From UBA1189 sp045594245 (lineage in GTDB: Bacteria > Bacteroidota > Bacteroidia > Bacteroidales > Bacteroidaceae), in contig JAZNYG010000015.1 in the NCBI GenBank assembly GCA_045594245.1, positions 80,866 through 144,865 on the forward strand: DNA of 64,000 nt, read 5' to 3'. Both the position numbers and the translations under genes were made by a program. Shown in pieces: positions 51,292-60,678 of this stretch (its first letter is position 1; each line of letters begins with the position of its first letter). The notes under the pieces are model-generated. The model ran no database searches and was not told where the DNA came from. It worked only from the letters and a program-made list of their open reading frames with translations.

Positions 51292-51960
51292 TTATAATAC
51301 GAATATCTGCAGCATCAGCCAAGTGGCTATCATGTGGCAGATGTCGCCGAGGATGACAAATACGTGGAAGACGGAGTGTATGTAGGGTATCTGCTTGAAG
51401 CTGTAGAGCACGGCTCCCACGATGTAGGCCACCCCTTCGCCCACGACCCATAGTACGATGGGGAGTCCGCAGGTGTCGTAGAAGGGCTTGAAGGCCACGA
51501 GGATGGTGAGCCCCATGAGCACATAGCAAGTGGTCTCGAGATAGCTCTGCGCCTTCATCTTGCGGAAGCTGAGTGCTGTGCCCACGATAGCGCATAGCCA
51601 TACGAAAGCAAATATCGCCCCTCCCCAGACGGGTGCGCCGCCATCGCGCATGGCAATGAGTGTGAGTGGGGTGTAGCTTCCTGCAATGTGCCAATAGATG
51701 GCTGCGTGGTCGAGCTTGCGTGCCCGCGCCTTGGCCTTGGCCCGAGTGGAGGGGATGGCATGGTAGAGTACAGATGCGGCATACGAACTGACCACACCAA
51801 ATAGGTACAGCGTCAGGCTGAAGGGAACCAACCAGGAACCTGTGCCACTGCTCTGCACGAGGAAGTATATGCACACGGCAAGTGCCATGGCAAGTCCCAC
51901 GGCGTGGGTGCTCATGTTGACAATCTCTTCGGATAGGGAATAGGTGTATTGCTTTTGCAT
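51292..51960 (-). CDS. Hemolysin III (PAQR) family membrane protein
   Basis: A 222-residue inner-membrane protein with seven helices. The three PAQR motifs are visible: SYAASVLYHAI near 59-69, LDHAAIYWHIAGSYTP near 83-98 and HSVFHVFVILGDICH near 195-209; Ser, Asp and the His residues are the zinc-site ligands of the family. Physiological function in bacteria is uncertain and hemolysis is doubtful. The gene is single. Confidence 0.9.
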   Translation of the reverse strand: MQKQYTYSLSEEIVNMSTHAVGLAMALAVCIYFLVQSSGTGSWLVPFSLTLYLFGVVSSYAASVLYHAIPSTRAKAKARARKLDHAAIYWHIAGSYTPLTLIAMRDGGAPVWGGAIFAFVWLCAIVGTALSFRKMKAQSYLETTCYVLMGLTILVAFKPFYDTCGLPIVLWVVGEGVAYIVGAVLYSFKQIPYIHSVFHVFVILGDICHMIATWLMLQIFVL

Positions 51961-52052
51961 AGTTTTCAGGGTGTCGTAGGTTGCTTTTGCAAATGTATAT
52001 ATTTTTGAATGAAAACGTTGCTGTTTGCACTAATTTTAATCTACTCCGTAGA

Positions 52053-52123
52053 CAGAAATTAGGCTGGGGCTCGGAAAATTACAAGTAAACTTGTATTTTC
52101 GCTCGCCTTGCACTAATTTTGCA
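52053..52123 (+). promoter_or_regulatory. Repeated promoter module, typA copy
   Basis: Same 71-bp module as before metG. The -33 TTG at 52091-52093 lies in the right arm of a palindrome (ACAAGT-aa-ACTTGT), 20 bp before TAATTTTG (52114-52121). A degenerate copy with TAATTTTA lies at 52031-52038. Confidence 0.75.
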
Positions 52124-52143
52124 GAATATTTAGTATACTATAT

Positions 52144-53943
52144 ATGCAGGACATCAGAAACATTGCCATTATTGCGCACGTAGACCACGGTAAGACGACG
52201 TTGGTCGACAAGATGATGCTCGCCGGAAACCTGTTTCGTGAGAACCAGAACGGTGGGGAGTTGGTACTCGACAACAATGACTTGGAACGTGAGCGAGGAA
52301 TAACGATTCTCTCCAAGAACGTATCAATCAACTATAAAGGGACTAAGATAAATATTATTGACACGCCGGGTCACTCGGACTTTGGCGGTGAGGTGGAGCG
52401 CGTGCTCAATATGGCTGATGGCTGCATCCTTCTCGTGGATGCTTTTGAGGGTCCGATGCCGCAGACACGCTTCGTGCTGCAGAAGGCATTGCAGATAGGC
52501 CTCAAGCCTGTGGTGGTGGTCAACAAGGTGGACAAGCCCAACTGCCGCCCCGAGGAGGTGTATGAGATGGTATTTGACCTGATGTTTGCCCTCGAGGCTA
52601 CGGAGGACCAGCTTGACTTCCCCGTGGTATACGGCTCGGCCAAGAACAACTGGATGGGTGCCGACTGGAAGACCCCGACTGACAATATCAACTACCTGCT
52701 CGACGTTATCCTGGAGCATATCCCCGGCCCTGAGCGTCTGGAGGGTACACCGCAGATGCTCATCACCTCGCTCGACTACTCTTCATACACGGGCCGTGTG
52801 GCTGTGGGCCGCGTGCACCGTGGTACACTGAAGGAGGGTATGACCATCACATTGGCTCACAGAAACGGCTCGACCGAGAAGGCCAAGATCAAGGAGCTGC
52901 ACACCTTCGAGGGGCTGGGCCGGAAGCGTACCGATGCGGTGAGCTCGGGCGATATATGTGCTATCGTGGGCTTGGACAACTTTGAGATTGGCGACACCGT
53001 ATGCGATGCCGAGAATCCCGAGCCACTGCCTACCATCGCTATCGATGAGCCTACGATGAGTATGCTCTTTGCCATCAACGACTCGCCCTTCTTTGGCAAG
53101 GAGGGTAAGTTTGTTACCTCGCGCCATATCCACGACCGCTTGATGAAGGAGCTCGACAAGAACCTGGCTCTGCGTGTGGTGAAGGAGGAGGACAGCGACA
53201 AGTGGATTGTCTATGGCCGTGGCGTGCTGCACCTCTCTGTACTCATCGAGACCATGCGTCGCGAGGGCTACGAGTTGCAGGTGGGCCAGCCGCAAGTAAT
53301 CTATAAGGAGATTGACGGACAGAAGTGCGAGCCTATAGAGGAACTCACCATCAGTGTGCCCGAGGAGTACTCAAGCAAGATGATCGATATGGTGACCCGC
53401 CGCAAGGGTGAGCTCACCTCGATGGAGACACAAGGCGACCGTGTGAACATCGCCTTTAACATCCCTTCACGAGGCATCATCGGCCTGCGCACCAATGTGC
53501 TTACCGCCTCGGCTGGCGAAGCCATCATGGCCCATCGCTTCAAGGGCTACGAGCCCTACAAGGGCGATATCGACCGCCGTAGCAATGGTTCTATGATTGC
53601 CATGGAGTCGGGTACGGCCTTTGCCTACGCTATCGACAAGTTGCAGGACCGTGGCAAGTTCTTCATCTTCCCGCAGGACGAGGTGTATGCCGGACAGGTT
53701 GTGGGCGAGCATGTGCATGACAACGACCTTGTCATCAACGTCACCAAGAGCAAGAAACTCACCAATATGCGTGCCAGTGGCTCTGACGAGAAGGCGCGTA
53801 TCGTACCGCCCATCATCTTCTCTCTGGAGGAGGCACTCGAGTACATCAAGGAGGATGAGTATGTGGAGGTTACGCCCAAGTCGATGCGTATGCGCAAGAT
53901 TATCCTCGACGAGCTGGAGCGTAAGCGTGCGAACCGCTCCTAA
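52144..53943 (+). CDS. typA: GTPase TypA/BipA
   Basis: A 599-residue ribosome-associated translational GTPase involved in stress and 50S assembly. G1 is HVDHGKTT at 12-19, switch region ERERGIT near 42, G3 DTPGHSD near 72 and G4 NKVDKPN near 126. Domains II, III and V follow, with the BipA-specific C-terminal domain from about 490 (NVTKSKKLTNMRASGSDE near 531). Length is normal. The promoter module at 52053-52123 drives it. Confidence 0.96.
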   Translation: MQDIRNIAIIAHVDHGKTTLVDKMMLAGNLFRENQNGGELVLDNNDLERERGITILSKNVSINYKGTKINIIDTPGHSDFGGEVERVLNMADGCILLVDAFEGPMPQTRFVLQKALQIGLKPVVVVNKVDKPNCRPEEVYEMVFDLMFALEATEDQLDFPVVYGSAKNNWMGADWKTPTDNINYLLDVILEHIPGPERLEGTPQMLITSLDYSSYTGRVAVGRVHRGTLKEGMTITLAHRNGSTEKAKIKELHTFEGLGRKRTDAVSSGDICAIVGLDNFEIGDTVCDAENPEPLPTIAIDEPTMSMLFAINDSPFFGKEGKFVTSRHIHDRLMKELDKNLALRVVKEEDSDKWIVYGRGVLHLSVLIETMRREGYELQVGQPQVIYKEIDGQKCEPIEELTISVPEEYSSKMIDMVTRRKGELTSMETQGDRVNIAFNIPSRGIIGLRTNVLTASAGEAIMAHRFKGYEPYKGDIDRRSNGSMIAMESGTAFAYAIDKLQDRGKFFIFPQDEVYAGQVVGEHVHDNDLVINVTKSKKLTNMRASGSDEKARIVPPIIFSLEEALEYIKEDEYVEVTPKSMRMRKIILDELERKRANRS

Positions 53944-53977
53944 ATTGAAAGTTGAGAATTGAAAATTGAAAGTTGGA
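53943..53977 (+). repeat. Five 7-bp repeats between typA and the next gene
   Basis: AATTGAA, AGTTGAG, AATTGAA, AATTGAA, AGTTGGA. The first begins with the last A of the typA stop codon, and the last ends with the A of the next ATG (53977). Confidence 0.8.
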
Positions 53978-55056
53978 TGAGACGACAGTTCTCTATACTG
54001 ATGATTTTGCTTTGCCTTTGTTCGTGCAAGGACAAGGCAAATGTCTTTGTGCTTGAGGGCAATGTAGGTCGTCTCACACACGATACCATCTATATATATG
54101 GTGGCGATGCCCTGTATGAGCAAATGGATACGATTATTGCCACAAACGGAGCATTCCATCATACGATGGATGTAGATACTGTGGTACCTCTGTGGGTGCT
54201 ATTCCCCAACAATCATCGCGAAATGCTTTTTGCTGATAAGGGGTTGTCTGTTGTAATGCACGGAGATACTGCGGTAATGGGGCATATACGTATTGTTGGA
54301 GGCGAGCAGAATGCATTGTTGCAGAGCTTCTATCAGCATACTGACAGCATTGGGGATATTGAAGAAATAACACAAATCGCAGATTCATTCATCCGTGCCA
54401 ATCCCTATGCGGAGGTAAGCATACATCTGTTGCGTGAGTATTTTGTAAATCAGCTTCATCCCGATCCTGTCAAAATAAAGGAACTTATAGGCTCGATGAG
54501 TGGTAATCTGCAGGACAACAACTATATTAGCCAGCTGCAGAAGGTGCTCGGCGCGTATAAGCCGCTCGTGAAGAATAGTGTAGTGACGAACTATAATGTA
54601 CGTGACTCGGTTGGCCAGAACATTAGTACGGCTGATTATAAGGATACTTATCTTCTTATCACCTTCTGGGCTTCGTGGGATAAGGAGAGCCGCATGCGTC
54701 AGCGTGAACTTATAGAGATAAAGGAGAAGTACAAGAAGCATAACTTCGATATCCTCAGCGTTTCGCTTGATACTGACCGTGAAGCATGGTTGCGAGCCAT
54801 AGCTGAGGACTCCGTGACGTGGCGGCAAGCATGCGATTTGGAAGGATGGAATACAGGTATCGTACAGCGGATGCAGATAAACCATCTACCAACCAATATG
54901 TTGCTTAATCCTCAGCGACGTATACAAGCTATTGACCTCTATGGTGAGGATTTGGATAAGAAGATTGATGAACTCACTGAGTTGAAAAAGCCTGAAAAGG
55001 GAAATAAGAAGAAGACTCCCACCAACATTAAAGCACTCAAACTAAATAAAAGGTAG
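53977..55056 (+). CDS. Thioredoxin-fold lipoprotein lacking the CxxC motif
   Basis: A 359-residue lipoprotein: signal 1-17 with lipobox LCLCSC. Residues about 25-120 resemble the DUF4369 domain (FVLEGNVGRLTHDTIYIYGG). Residues about 205-340 have the TlpA/thioredoxin fold (DYKDTYLLITFWASWDKESRMRQRELIEI, then INHLPTNMLLNP with the cis-proline loop). The usual WCxxC is replaced by WASWDKES, so it cannot act as a classical disulfide reductase. Envelope location is expected. ATG 53977 is chosen over the TTG at 53959. Confidence 0.8.
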   Translation: MRRQFSILMILLCLCSCKDKANVFVLEGNVGRLTHDTIYIYGGDALYEQMDTIIATNGAFHHTMDVDTVVPLWVLFPNNHREMLFADKGLSVVMHGDTAVMGHIRIVGGEQNALLQSFYQHTDSIGDIEEITQIADSFIRANPYAEVSIHLLREYFVNQLHPDPVKIKELIGSMSGNLQDNNYISQLQKVLGAYKPLVKNSVVTNYNVRDSVGQNISTADYKDTYLLITFWASWDKESRMRQRELIEIKEKYKKHNFDILSVSLDTDREAWLRAIAEDSVTWRQACDLEGWNTGIVQRMQINHLPTNMLLNPQRRIQAIDLYGEDLDKKIDELTELKKPEKGNKKKTPTNIKALKLNKR

Positions 55057-55059
55057 GCT

Positions 55060-56598
55060 ATGCTGGTCAAAGTATATGGTGCCGCAGTGCAAGGCGTTGA
55101 TGCAACTATTGTAACCATTGAGGTAAATACCTCTAAGGGAATAAAGTTTTTTCTTGTAGGCTTACCCGATACGGCCGTGAAGGAAAGCTATGAGCGTATA
55201 CGTGCAGCGTTGCTCAATACTGGCTATAAGTTTCCACGCAATCAAATTACTGTCAATATGGCTCCTGCCGATATTCGTAAGGAGGGGTCTGCTTACGACC
55301 TTCCCATAGCTATAGGCATATTGGCGGCAGGTGATGTTGTCGTTTCCGACAAGCTGCCGCGTTATTTGATTATGGGTGAATTAGGGCTTGACGGCAACCT
55401 GATGCCAATCAAAGGAGCGTTGCCCATTGCCATCAAGGCACGCGAACTAGGATACGAGGGTTTTATCCTTCCGAGTCAGAATGCTCGTGAAGCTGCTGTA
55501 GTCAACAACCTTAATGTCTATGGTGTAGACAATATCGTGCAGGTCATACGCTTCCTTAATGGTGAGGATACGCTTGATCCTACCATTGTCAATACACGTG
55601 AGGAGTTCTATGCCCATCAAGATAGTTTTGAGTTCGACTTCTCTGAAGTCAAGGGACAGGAGAATGTAAAACGTGCTTTTGAGGTGGCAGCGGCTGGTTC
55701 GCACAATATCATTCTCATAGGCCCTCCCGGTTCGGGCAAGTCTATGATGGCCAAGCGACTTCCTTCCATATTACCTCCTCTCTCGCTCTCAGAAAGTCTG
55801 GAAACCACCAAGATACATTCCGTGGCAGGTCGTTTAGGGAAAGATGCCTCGTTGGTAGCTGTTCGCCCTTTCCGTAGCCCACACCACACGATTTCGTCTG
55901 TAGCTCTTGTGGGAGGAGGATCAAATCCCCAACCTGGAGAAATCAGTCTTGCTCATAACGGAATTTTGTTCTGTGACGAACTACCCGAGTTTAATCGAAG
56001 TGTGTTGGAGATGCTTCGCCAACCGCTTGAAGATCGGCATATTACCATTGCACGCGCAAAGTATAGTATAGATTATCCGGCCAACTTTATGATGGTGGCC
56101 TCTATGAACCCTTGTCCGTGTGGTTACTATAATCACCCCACCAAGCCCTGTGTATGTAGCCCTTCGCAAGTTCAAAAGTATCTCAATAAGATAAGCGGAC
56201 CTCTACTTGACCGCATTGATATACAGGTGGAGATAACTCCTGTGCCTTTTGATGAACTTACCAAGAGTGCTCCGTCGGAGTGCAGTGTGACGATTCGCGA
56301 TAGGGTGATGCGTGCCCGACAGATACAGCAACAACGTTTTGCGAATGAGCCGGGCATTCACAGCAATGCACAGATGACACCGCGTTTACTGCAGAAGTAT
56401 GCTCAGCTTGATGAACGTGGAAAGGCAATGTTGCAAAGTGCTATGGAGCGGCTCAACCTCTCGGCTCGAGCCTACGACCGTATTCTCAAGGTGGCTCGCA
56501 CCATTGCTGACCTTGATGGAAGCGATACTATCCAGTCGATGCATATCGCCGAAGCGATTAGCTATCGGAGTCTCGACAGAGAGAACTGGGGTTCATAG
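55060..56598 (+). CDS. comM: YifB/ComM family AAA+ ATPase
   Basis: A 512-residue protein starting 3 bp after the lipoprotein gene. The N-terminal part (about 1-165) is the LonC-like ChlI domain. The AAA+ core has the Walker A GPPGSGKSMM near 222-231, the Walker B ILFCDELPEF near 302-311 and a C-terminal Mg-chelatase-like lid domain with the zinc-like CPCGYYNHPTKPCVC near 354-368. ComM helicases help branch migration in natural transformation and recombination; in this phylum the role is inferred. Confidence 0.92.
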   Translation: MLVKVYGAAVQGVDATIVTIEVNTSKGIKFFLVGLPDTAVKESYERIRAALLNTGYKFPRNQITVNMAPADIRKEGSAYDLPIAIGILAAGDVVVSDKLPRYLIMGELGLDGNLMPIKGALPIAIKARELGYEGFILPSQNAREAAVVNNLNVYGVDNIVQVIRFLNGEDTLDPTIVNTREEFYAHQDSFEFDFSEVKGQENVKRAFEVAAAGSHNIILIGPPGSGKSMMAKRLPSILPPLSLSESLETTKIHSVAGRLGKDASLVAVRPFRSPHHTISSVALVGGGSNPQPGEISLAHNGILFCDELPEFNRSVLEMLRQPLEDRHITIARAKYSIDYPANFMMVASMNPCPCGYYNHPTKPCVCSPSQVQKYLNKISGPLLDRIDIQVEITPVPFDELTKSAPSECSVTIRDRVMRARQIQQQRFANEPGIHSNAQMTPRLLQKYAQLDERGKAMLQSAMERLNLSARAYDRILKVARTIADLDGSDTIQSMHIAEAISYRSLDRENWGS

Positions 56599-56661
56599 CA
56601 TTTTAATGCTTATGATAACAGATGTAGTTCACATAGTTTTCGATAAGTCGAAAATTTACAC

Positions 56662-56669
56662 TACTTTTG
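56662..56669 (+). promoter_or_regulatory. -7 box of the purD promoter
   Basis: TACTTTTG fits TAnnTTTG. The leader to ATG 56755 would be about 80 nt. Confidence 0.5.
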
Positions 56670-56754
56670 TAAAAGTAATCTAAGATTATTACATCTTGAG
56701 TTCTCAACACTATATTAAGGTAGAATCATTAACTATAAAAATAACATAATTATT

Positions 56755-58113
56755 ATGGCAATTGGCATTAGAAACATTGTTCCTGAACACCCTGCTAAAG
56801 AAAAGACTATCTGTTTCCCTGAAATAGAAATGAAGAAGTCAATGAAGTTGTTGTTGTTGGGCAGTGGTGGACGTGAACATGCCCTGGCTTGGAAGATTAG
56901 CCAAAGTCCGAAAGTAGAGAGACTGTATATCGCTCCTGGTAATGCGGGGACACGCGAGGTAGGTGAGAATGTAGCTCTTGCGGCTACTGATTTTGAGGGT
57001 ATCAAGGCATTTGTCCTGGCCAATGGCATTGATATGGTTGTGGTTGGTCCTGAAGATCCTTTGGTACGTGGTATCTATGACTATTTCCGTGATGATGAGC
57101 AATTGAAAGGTGTGCCAGTGATAGGCCCTTCAAAGGAAGGTGCAACATTGGAAGGGAGCAAGGATTTTGCCAAGGCCTTCATGATGCGTCACGGTATACC
57201 TACAGCTCGCTATCAGACCTTTACGCAAGATACGCTAGACGAAGGTATAGCTTTTCTGCATACTCTGCAAGCTCCTTATGTATTGAAGGCCGATGGACTA
57301 TGTGCTGGTAAAGGTGTACTTATACTTCCTACATTAGAAGAGGCGGAGAAGGAACTACGCGAGATGTTGGGCGGTATGTTTGGCTCGGCATCAGCTAGCG
57401 TTGTCATCGAGGAGTTCCTCAGTGGGGTAGAGTGTTCAGTATTTGTGCTTACGGACGGAAAGAACTATAAACTGCTGCCAGAAGCCAAGGACTACAAACG
57501 TATTGGCGAAGGCGATACAGGGTTGAATACGGGTGGTATGGGCTCTATCTCTCCAGTGCCCTTTGCTGATGAAGCATGGATGCAGAAGGTAGAGGATCGT
57601 ATCGTACGTCCTACCGTAGAAGGATTGGCTGCAGATGGTATTGACTATAAGGGATTCATCTTCTTTGGCTTAATCAATGTTGATGGTAATCCTATGGTTA
57701 TTGAATATAATGTTCGTATGGGTGATCCTGAGACAGAAAGTGTAATGCTGCGTTTGAAGAGTGATATTGTAGAACTCTTTGAAGGAGTCGCTGAAGGAAA
57801 TCTTGGTGAGCGCACTATTGAGTTCGACCCGCGCAGTGCTGTCTGTGTAATGCTCGTTTCAGGCGGTTATCCTGGTGATTATAAGAAAGGTTATCCCATT
57901 ACTGGATTTGATAAAGTGGAAGGTAGCTATCTCTTTCATGCAGGTACAGCTATGAAAGATGGTCAAGTGGTGACTAATGGTGGGCGTGTCATTGCAGTCA
58001 GCTCATACGGTGACACCCAGCTCGAGGCTTTAGCCACCTCTTTCAAGAACGCGCAGGCGCTACATTTCACCGATATGTATTGCCGTAGCGATATAGGCCA
58101 GGATATACTATAA
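56755..58113 (+). CDS. purD: Phosphoribosylamine-glycine ligase
   Basis: A 452-residue ATP-grasp enzyme of purine synthesis (step 2, GAR formation). The core begins LLLLGSGGREHALAWK at about 32-47. The ATP-grasp part includes VLKADGLCAGKGVLI near 180 and the metal-binding EYNVRMGDPET near 320-330. The first 29 residues are an extension not seen in typical PurD, whose start would be ATG 56830 or 56842. The ATG at 56755 sits in a good A/T leader context, so both are possible; the extension may be real or a non-translated leader. Confidence 0.9.
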   Translation: MAIGIRNIVPEHPAKEKTICFPEIEMKKSMKLLLLGSGGREHALAWKISQSPKVERLYIAPGNAGTREVGENVALAATDFEGIKAFVLANGIDMVVVGPEDPLVRGIYDYFRDDEQLKGVPVIGPSKEGATLEGSKDFAKAFMMRHGIPTARYQTFTQDTLDEGIAFLHTLQAPYVLKADGLCAGKGVLILPTLEEAEKELREMLGGMFGSASASVVIEEFLSGVECSVFVLTDGKNYKLLPEAKDYKRIGEGDTGLNTGGMGSISPVPFADEAWMQKVEDRIVRPTVEGLAADGIDYKGFIFFGLINVDGNPMVIEYNVRMGDPETESVMLRLKSDIVELFEGVAEGNLGERTIEFDPRSAVCVMLVSGGYPGDYKKGYPITGFDKVEGSYLFHAGTAMKDGQVVTNGGRVIAVSSYGDTQLEALATSFKNAQALHFTDMYCRSDIGQDIL

Positions 58114-58148
58114 ATTTATTGTTACTTAGTGGCCATTAATCGTCGTTC

Positions 58149-59132
58149 ATGAGAAAAATCGCCCATTTCATCGCAAATAGTAGTATTGCAACAGTTGTTG
58201 CTATGCTACTATGCGTGGGGTTGTTGATCTATTTCGTTCTCGTGTCTGATGTCGTAGCTCCGATAGGTGGTGTTGACGCTTGGGCATATCTAGGTTTACT
58301 CCTTTATCCGCTGCTGGGTATCTTCGCGGTTCGACTGAATAGAGGTTTTACTTCCAGCTCTAGTCGTACACTCTTTCCTGTCACCTTATTGATGATGGGC
58401 TGCTCCTTTTCTCCGCAGATATTGGAGTCTTATGGAGTTGTCTGCACTCTAGCCTTTATAGCGTTCTACTATTTGTTGTCCGATACTTATCGCAAGCACC
58501 AGTCGATGGAGCGCTATTTCGTGGCATTTGCCCTTTTGAGTATAGTTACCTTCGTTACTCCTCAGTTGCTATTGTTATTGCCTTTTCTTATTCTTTGTTG
58601 TATACCTCTGAAGTCTCTCCACCTCCGTACAGTATGTGCGGCTCTTATAGGGATTATATTCCCCTATTGGATGGCGTTTGGGATTCTTTTCTTTACCGAT
58701 GATTTAGCTTTCTTCCCCCAGCATTTCAGTGCGGCAATAACTTTCCTTCCGCCTACCTTTGATACTATAGCCCTCCCTATCAGGGAGTGGATGCTCACCA
58801 TGCCCTATCTAGCGATTCAGGTAGGGTGGGCGTTGCTTTTACTTATCCCGAGTGTAGCAAATGTCTTTTTTTGTTCCTCGATGAAGGTCTCTGCGCGTGC
58901 CAATCTTTCGTTTGTTAGCTTGCTTGCTATTATTTCCCTGCTTGGCATGTTTTTTCTTCCTACTATCTGTAGTTCTCTCCTCCCCTTGCTGTTGCTCTGG
59001 GCGGCCATATTGGGTGATAGCTTCTTTGTAGTTCCTCTTACCCGAGCGAACAATATCTTTCTTGCTATCTTGACAATCCTTTGGGTGGTCTTGTACGTTT
59101 TGCTTGTATGGAGCATATCTCTAGCATATTGA
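58149..59132 (+). CDS. Polytopic membrane protein of unknown function
   Basis: A 327-residue protein with eight to ten predicted membrane segments spread over the whole length and few conserved polar residues. It resembles hypothetical Bacteroidales membrane proteins found near purD; I cannot name a family. Its 3' end overlaps the next gene by 25 bp, which suggests translational coupling. Confidence 0.7.
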   Translation: MRKIAHFIANSSIATVVAMLLCVGLLIYFVLVSDVVAPIGGVDAWAYLGLLLYPLLGIFAVRLNRGFTSSSSRTLFPVTLLMMGCSFSPQILESYGVVCTLAFIAFYYLLSDTYRKHQSMERYFVAFALLSIVTFVTPQLLLLLPFLILCCIPLKSLHLRTVCAALIGIIFPYWMAFGILFFTDDLAFFPQHFSAAITFLPPTFDTIALPIREWMLTMPYLAIQVGWALLLLIPSVANVFFCSSMKVSARANLSFVSLLAIISLLGMFFLPTICSSLLPLLLLWAAILGDSFFVVPLTRANNIFLAILTILWVVLYVLLVWSISLAY

Positions 59133-59575
59133 TAGAATACGGTCCTTGGGGGATGTTTATAGCTGCACTGCTGTCAGGCACAATTCTCCCTTTCAGTAGC
59201 GAAGCCGTGATGGTGGGGCTTCTGGCAGTTGGTGTTAGCCCCTGGGCATTGTTGTTCGCAGGTTCTGTCGGTAATATCATCGGTGGTGCCACTTGCTACT
59301 ATGTAGGACGTTGTACTACACCGGAGCGTATACAAAAGATTTTTGGCATCAAGCCGAAGAATATGGAGCGGGCCCGTCGGTTGGTAGAGCGTTGGGGGGT
59401 ATGGATTGGCTTTTTCTGCTGGATAGCTGTGTTGGGTGATGCCATCCTCGTGACATTAGGTATTATGCGCTCAAATGCTCCATTGACTCTTGCCACCATG
59501 GCCATAGGAAAGACGGTGCGTTATTTGGTGATACTGCTTTCGGCAATGGGTATTGGTAGCCTGTTCTTTGCTTGA
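59108..59575 (+). CDS. YqaA/DedA family membrane protein
   Basis: A 155-residue inner-membrane protein with four or five helices. The family traits are FSSEAVMVGLLAVG near 27-40 with the conserved Glu, the G-rich GSVGNIIGGATCYYVGR near 49-65 and RWGVWIGFFCWIAVLGDAI near 94-112. DedA proteins move undecaprenyl phosphate or phospholipids across the membrane; this shorter YqaA type is less studied. ATG 59108 is chosen (the longer frame begins at 59081). Confidence 0.85.
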   Translation: MEHISSILIEYGPWGMFIAALLSGTILPFSSEAVMVGLLAVGVSPWALLFAGSVGNIIGGATCYYVGRCTTPERIQKIFGIKPKNMERARRLVERWGVWIGFFCWIAVLGDAILVTLGIMRSNAPLTLATMAIGKTVRYLVILLSAMGIGSLFFA

Positions 59576-59642
59576 ACTGCGTCATTTGTGGTACACCGTT
59601 ACGTTAAAAATAGGTAAATTGATAGGAAAGCGTCATTCTTTT

Positions 59643-59673
59643 TTTGTGTTATTAAAGAAAATCGCTATATTCG
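59643..59673 (+). promoter_or_regulatory. Promoter of xerC
   Basis: TTTG 59643-59646, 19 bp, TATATTCG 59666-59673. The leader to ATG 59755 contains a perfect 12-bp palindrome TCCGCTAGCGGA (59693-59704). Confidence 0.55.
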
Positions 59674-59754
59674 TCCTTTGAAAAGGTGAGTGTCCGCTAG
59701 CGGAAAACATTTTGTCCTTTTCACCTATATATAATATATAATAAGGTGTGTGCC

Positions 59755-60663
59755 ATGAGACAGGAATTGATAAATGATTTCTTGGACTATCTGACTCACG
59801 AGAGAGCCTACTCGCCCCATACGGTATTAAACTATGGGATTGACCTGCGCGAGTTTGACACATACCTTGAGAACACCGAAGAACAGATTGAACTACCCCA
59901 TGCCGATGCCGACCTCGTGAGGAGATGGGCGATGGAGCTTATGGCGACGGGCAAGAAGGCCACCTCGGTGAACCGCAAGTTGAGCTCGCTACGCACATTC
60001 TATAAATACCTGCTGAAGAAAGAGGTGATAAAGGTGTCGCCCATGCAGAATGTGAATGGGCCAAAGAAAGCGAAGCCACTGCCCCAGTTCGTACGCGAAG
60101 CCGACATGGAGCGCCTGCTCGACAAGCCCTCTGCCCCAGCCACCTGGCAAGAGGCACGCGACAGACTCATCATACAGATGTTTTATGAGACAGGCATCCG
60201 ACTGTCCGAGCTTGTAGGGCTCAACGACGCCGACGTAGACTTTGGCCGTATGGCGATAAAGGTGACGGGCAAGCGCAACAAGCAGCGCATCATCCCCATT
60301 GGCGACGGACTGGTACAGAGCTTGAAGGGGTATATCGAGGAGAAGGAAAGGGAGTGTGCTGACGGCAGTTATCAATCCCCCCTCTTCATCACCAACAAGG
60401 GGCAGCGAGTCTATCCCGGCTGGGTGTATCAGCTGGTACGTCGGGAACTCTCTCAGGTGGTGACACTGAAGAAGCGGAGTCCGCACGTGCTACGCCACAC
60501 CTTTGCTACCGCTATGCTCAACAATGATGCCGAACTTGAGGCTGTGAAGGAACTGATGGGGCATGAGAGCGTGAGCACTACGCAGATCTATACCCACACC
60601 ACATTCGAAGAACTGAAAAAAGCATATAAGCAGGCCCATCCCAGGGCAAGTATTAACCATTAA
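59755..60663 (+). CDS. xerC: Tyrosine recombinase XerC
   Basis: A 302-residue site-specific recombinase that resolves chromosome dimers. The N-terminal SAM-like core-binding domain covers 1-90. The catalytic residues are in order: Arg in TGIRLSE near 147, Lys in GKRNKQR near 172, His-x-x-Arg in PHVLRHTFAT near 244-247, His in MGHES near 270 and the nucleophile Tyr in QIYTHTT near 280. ATG 59755 is preferred over GTG 59746. It is followed by hpf, as in many Bacteroidetes. Confidence 0.93.
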   Translation: MRQELINDFLDYLTHERAYSPHTVLNYGIDLREFDTYLENTEEQIELPHADADLVRRWAMELMATGKKATSVNRKLSSLRTFYKYLLKKEVIKVSPMQNVNGPKKAKPLPQFVREADMERLLDKPSAPATWQEARDRLIIQMFYETGIRLSELVGLNDADVDFGRMAIKVTGKRNKQRIIPIGDGLVQSLKGYIEEKERECADGSYQSPLFITNKGQRVYPGWVYQLVRRELSQVVTLKKRSPHVLRHTFATAMLNNDAELEAVKELMGHESVSTTQIYTHTTFEELKKAYKQAHPRASINH

Positions 60664-60678
60664 TAAAAGGAGGTAAGT

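Noticed and set aside
51251..52030. 259-residue minus-strand frame overlapping the hemolysin III gene
   Set aside because: Same strand but another frame; basic, His/Arg-rich and without family features, while the other frame has all PAQR motifs.
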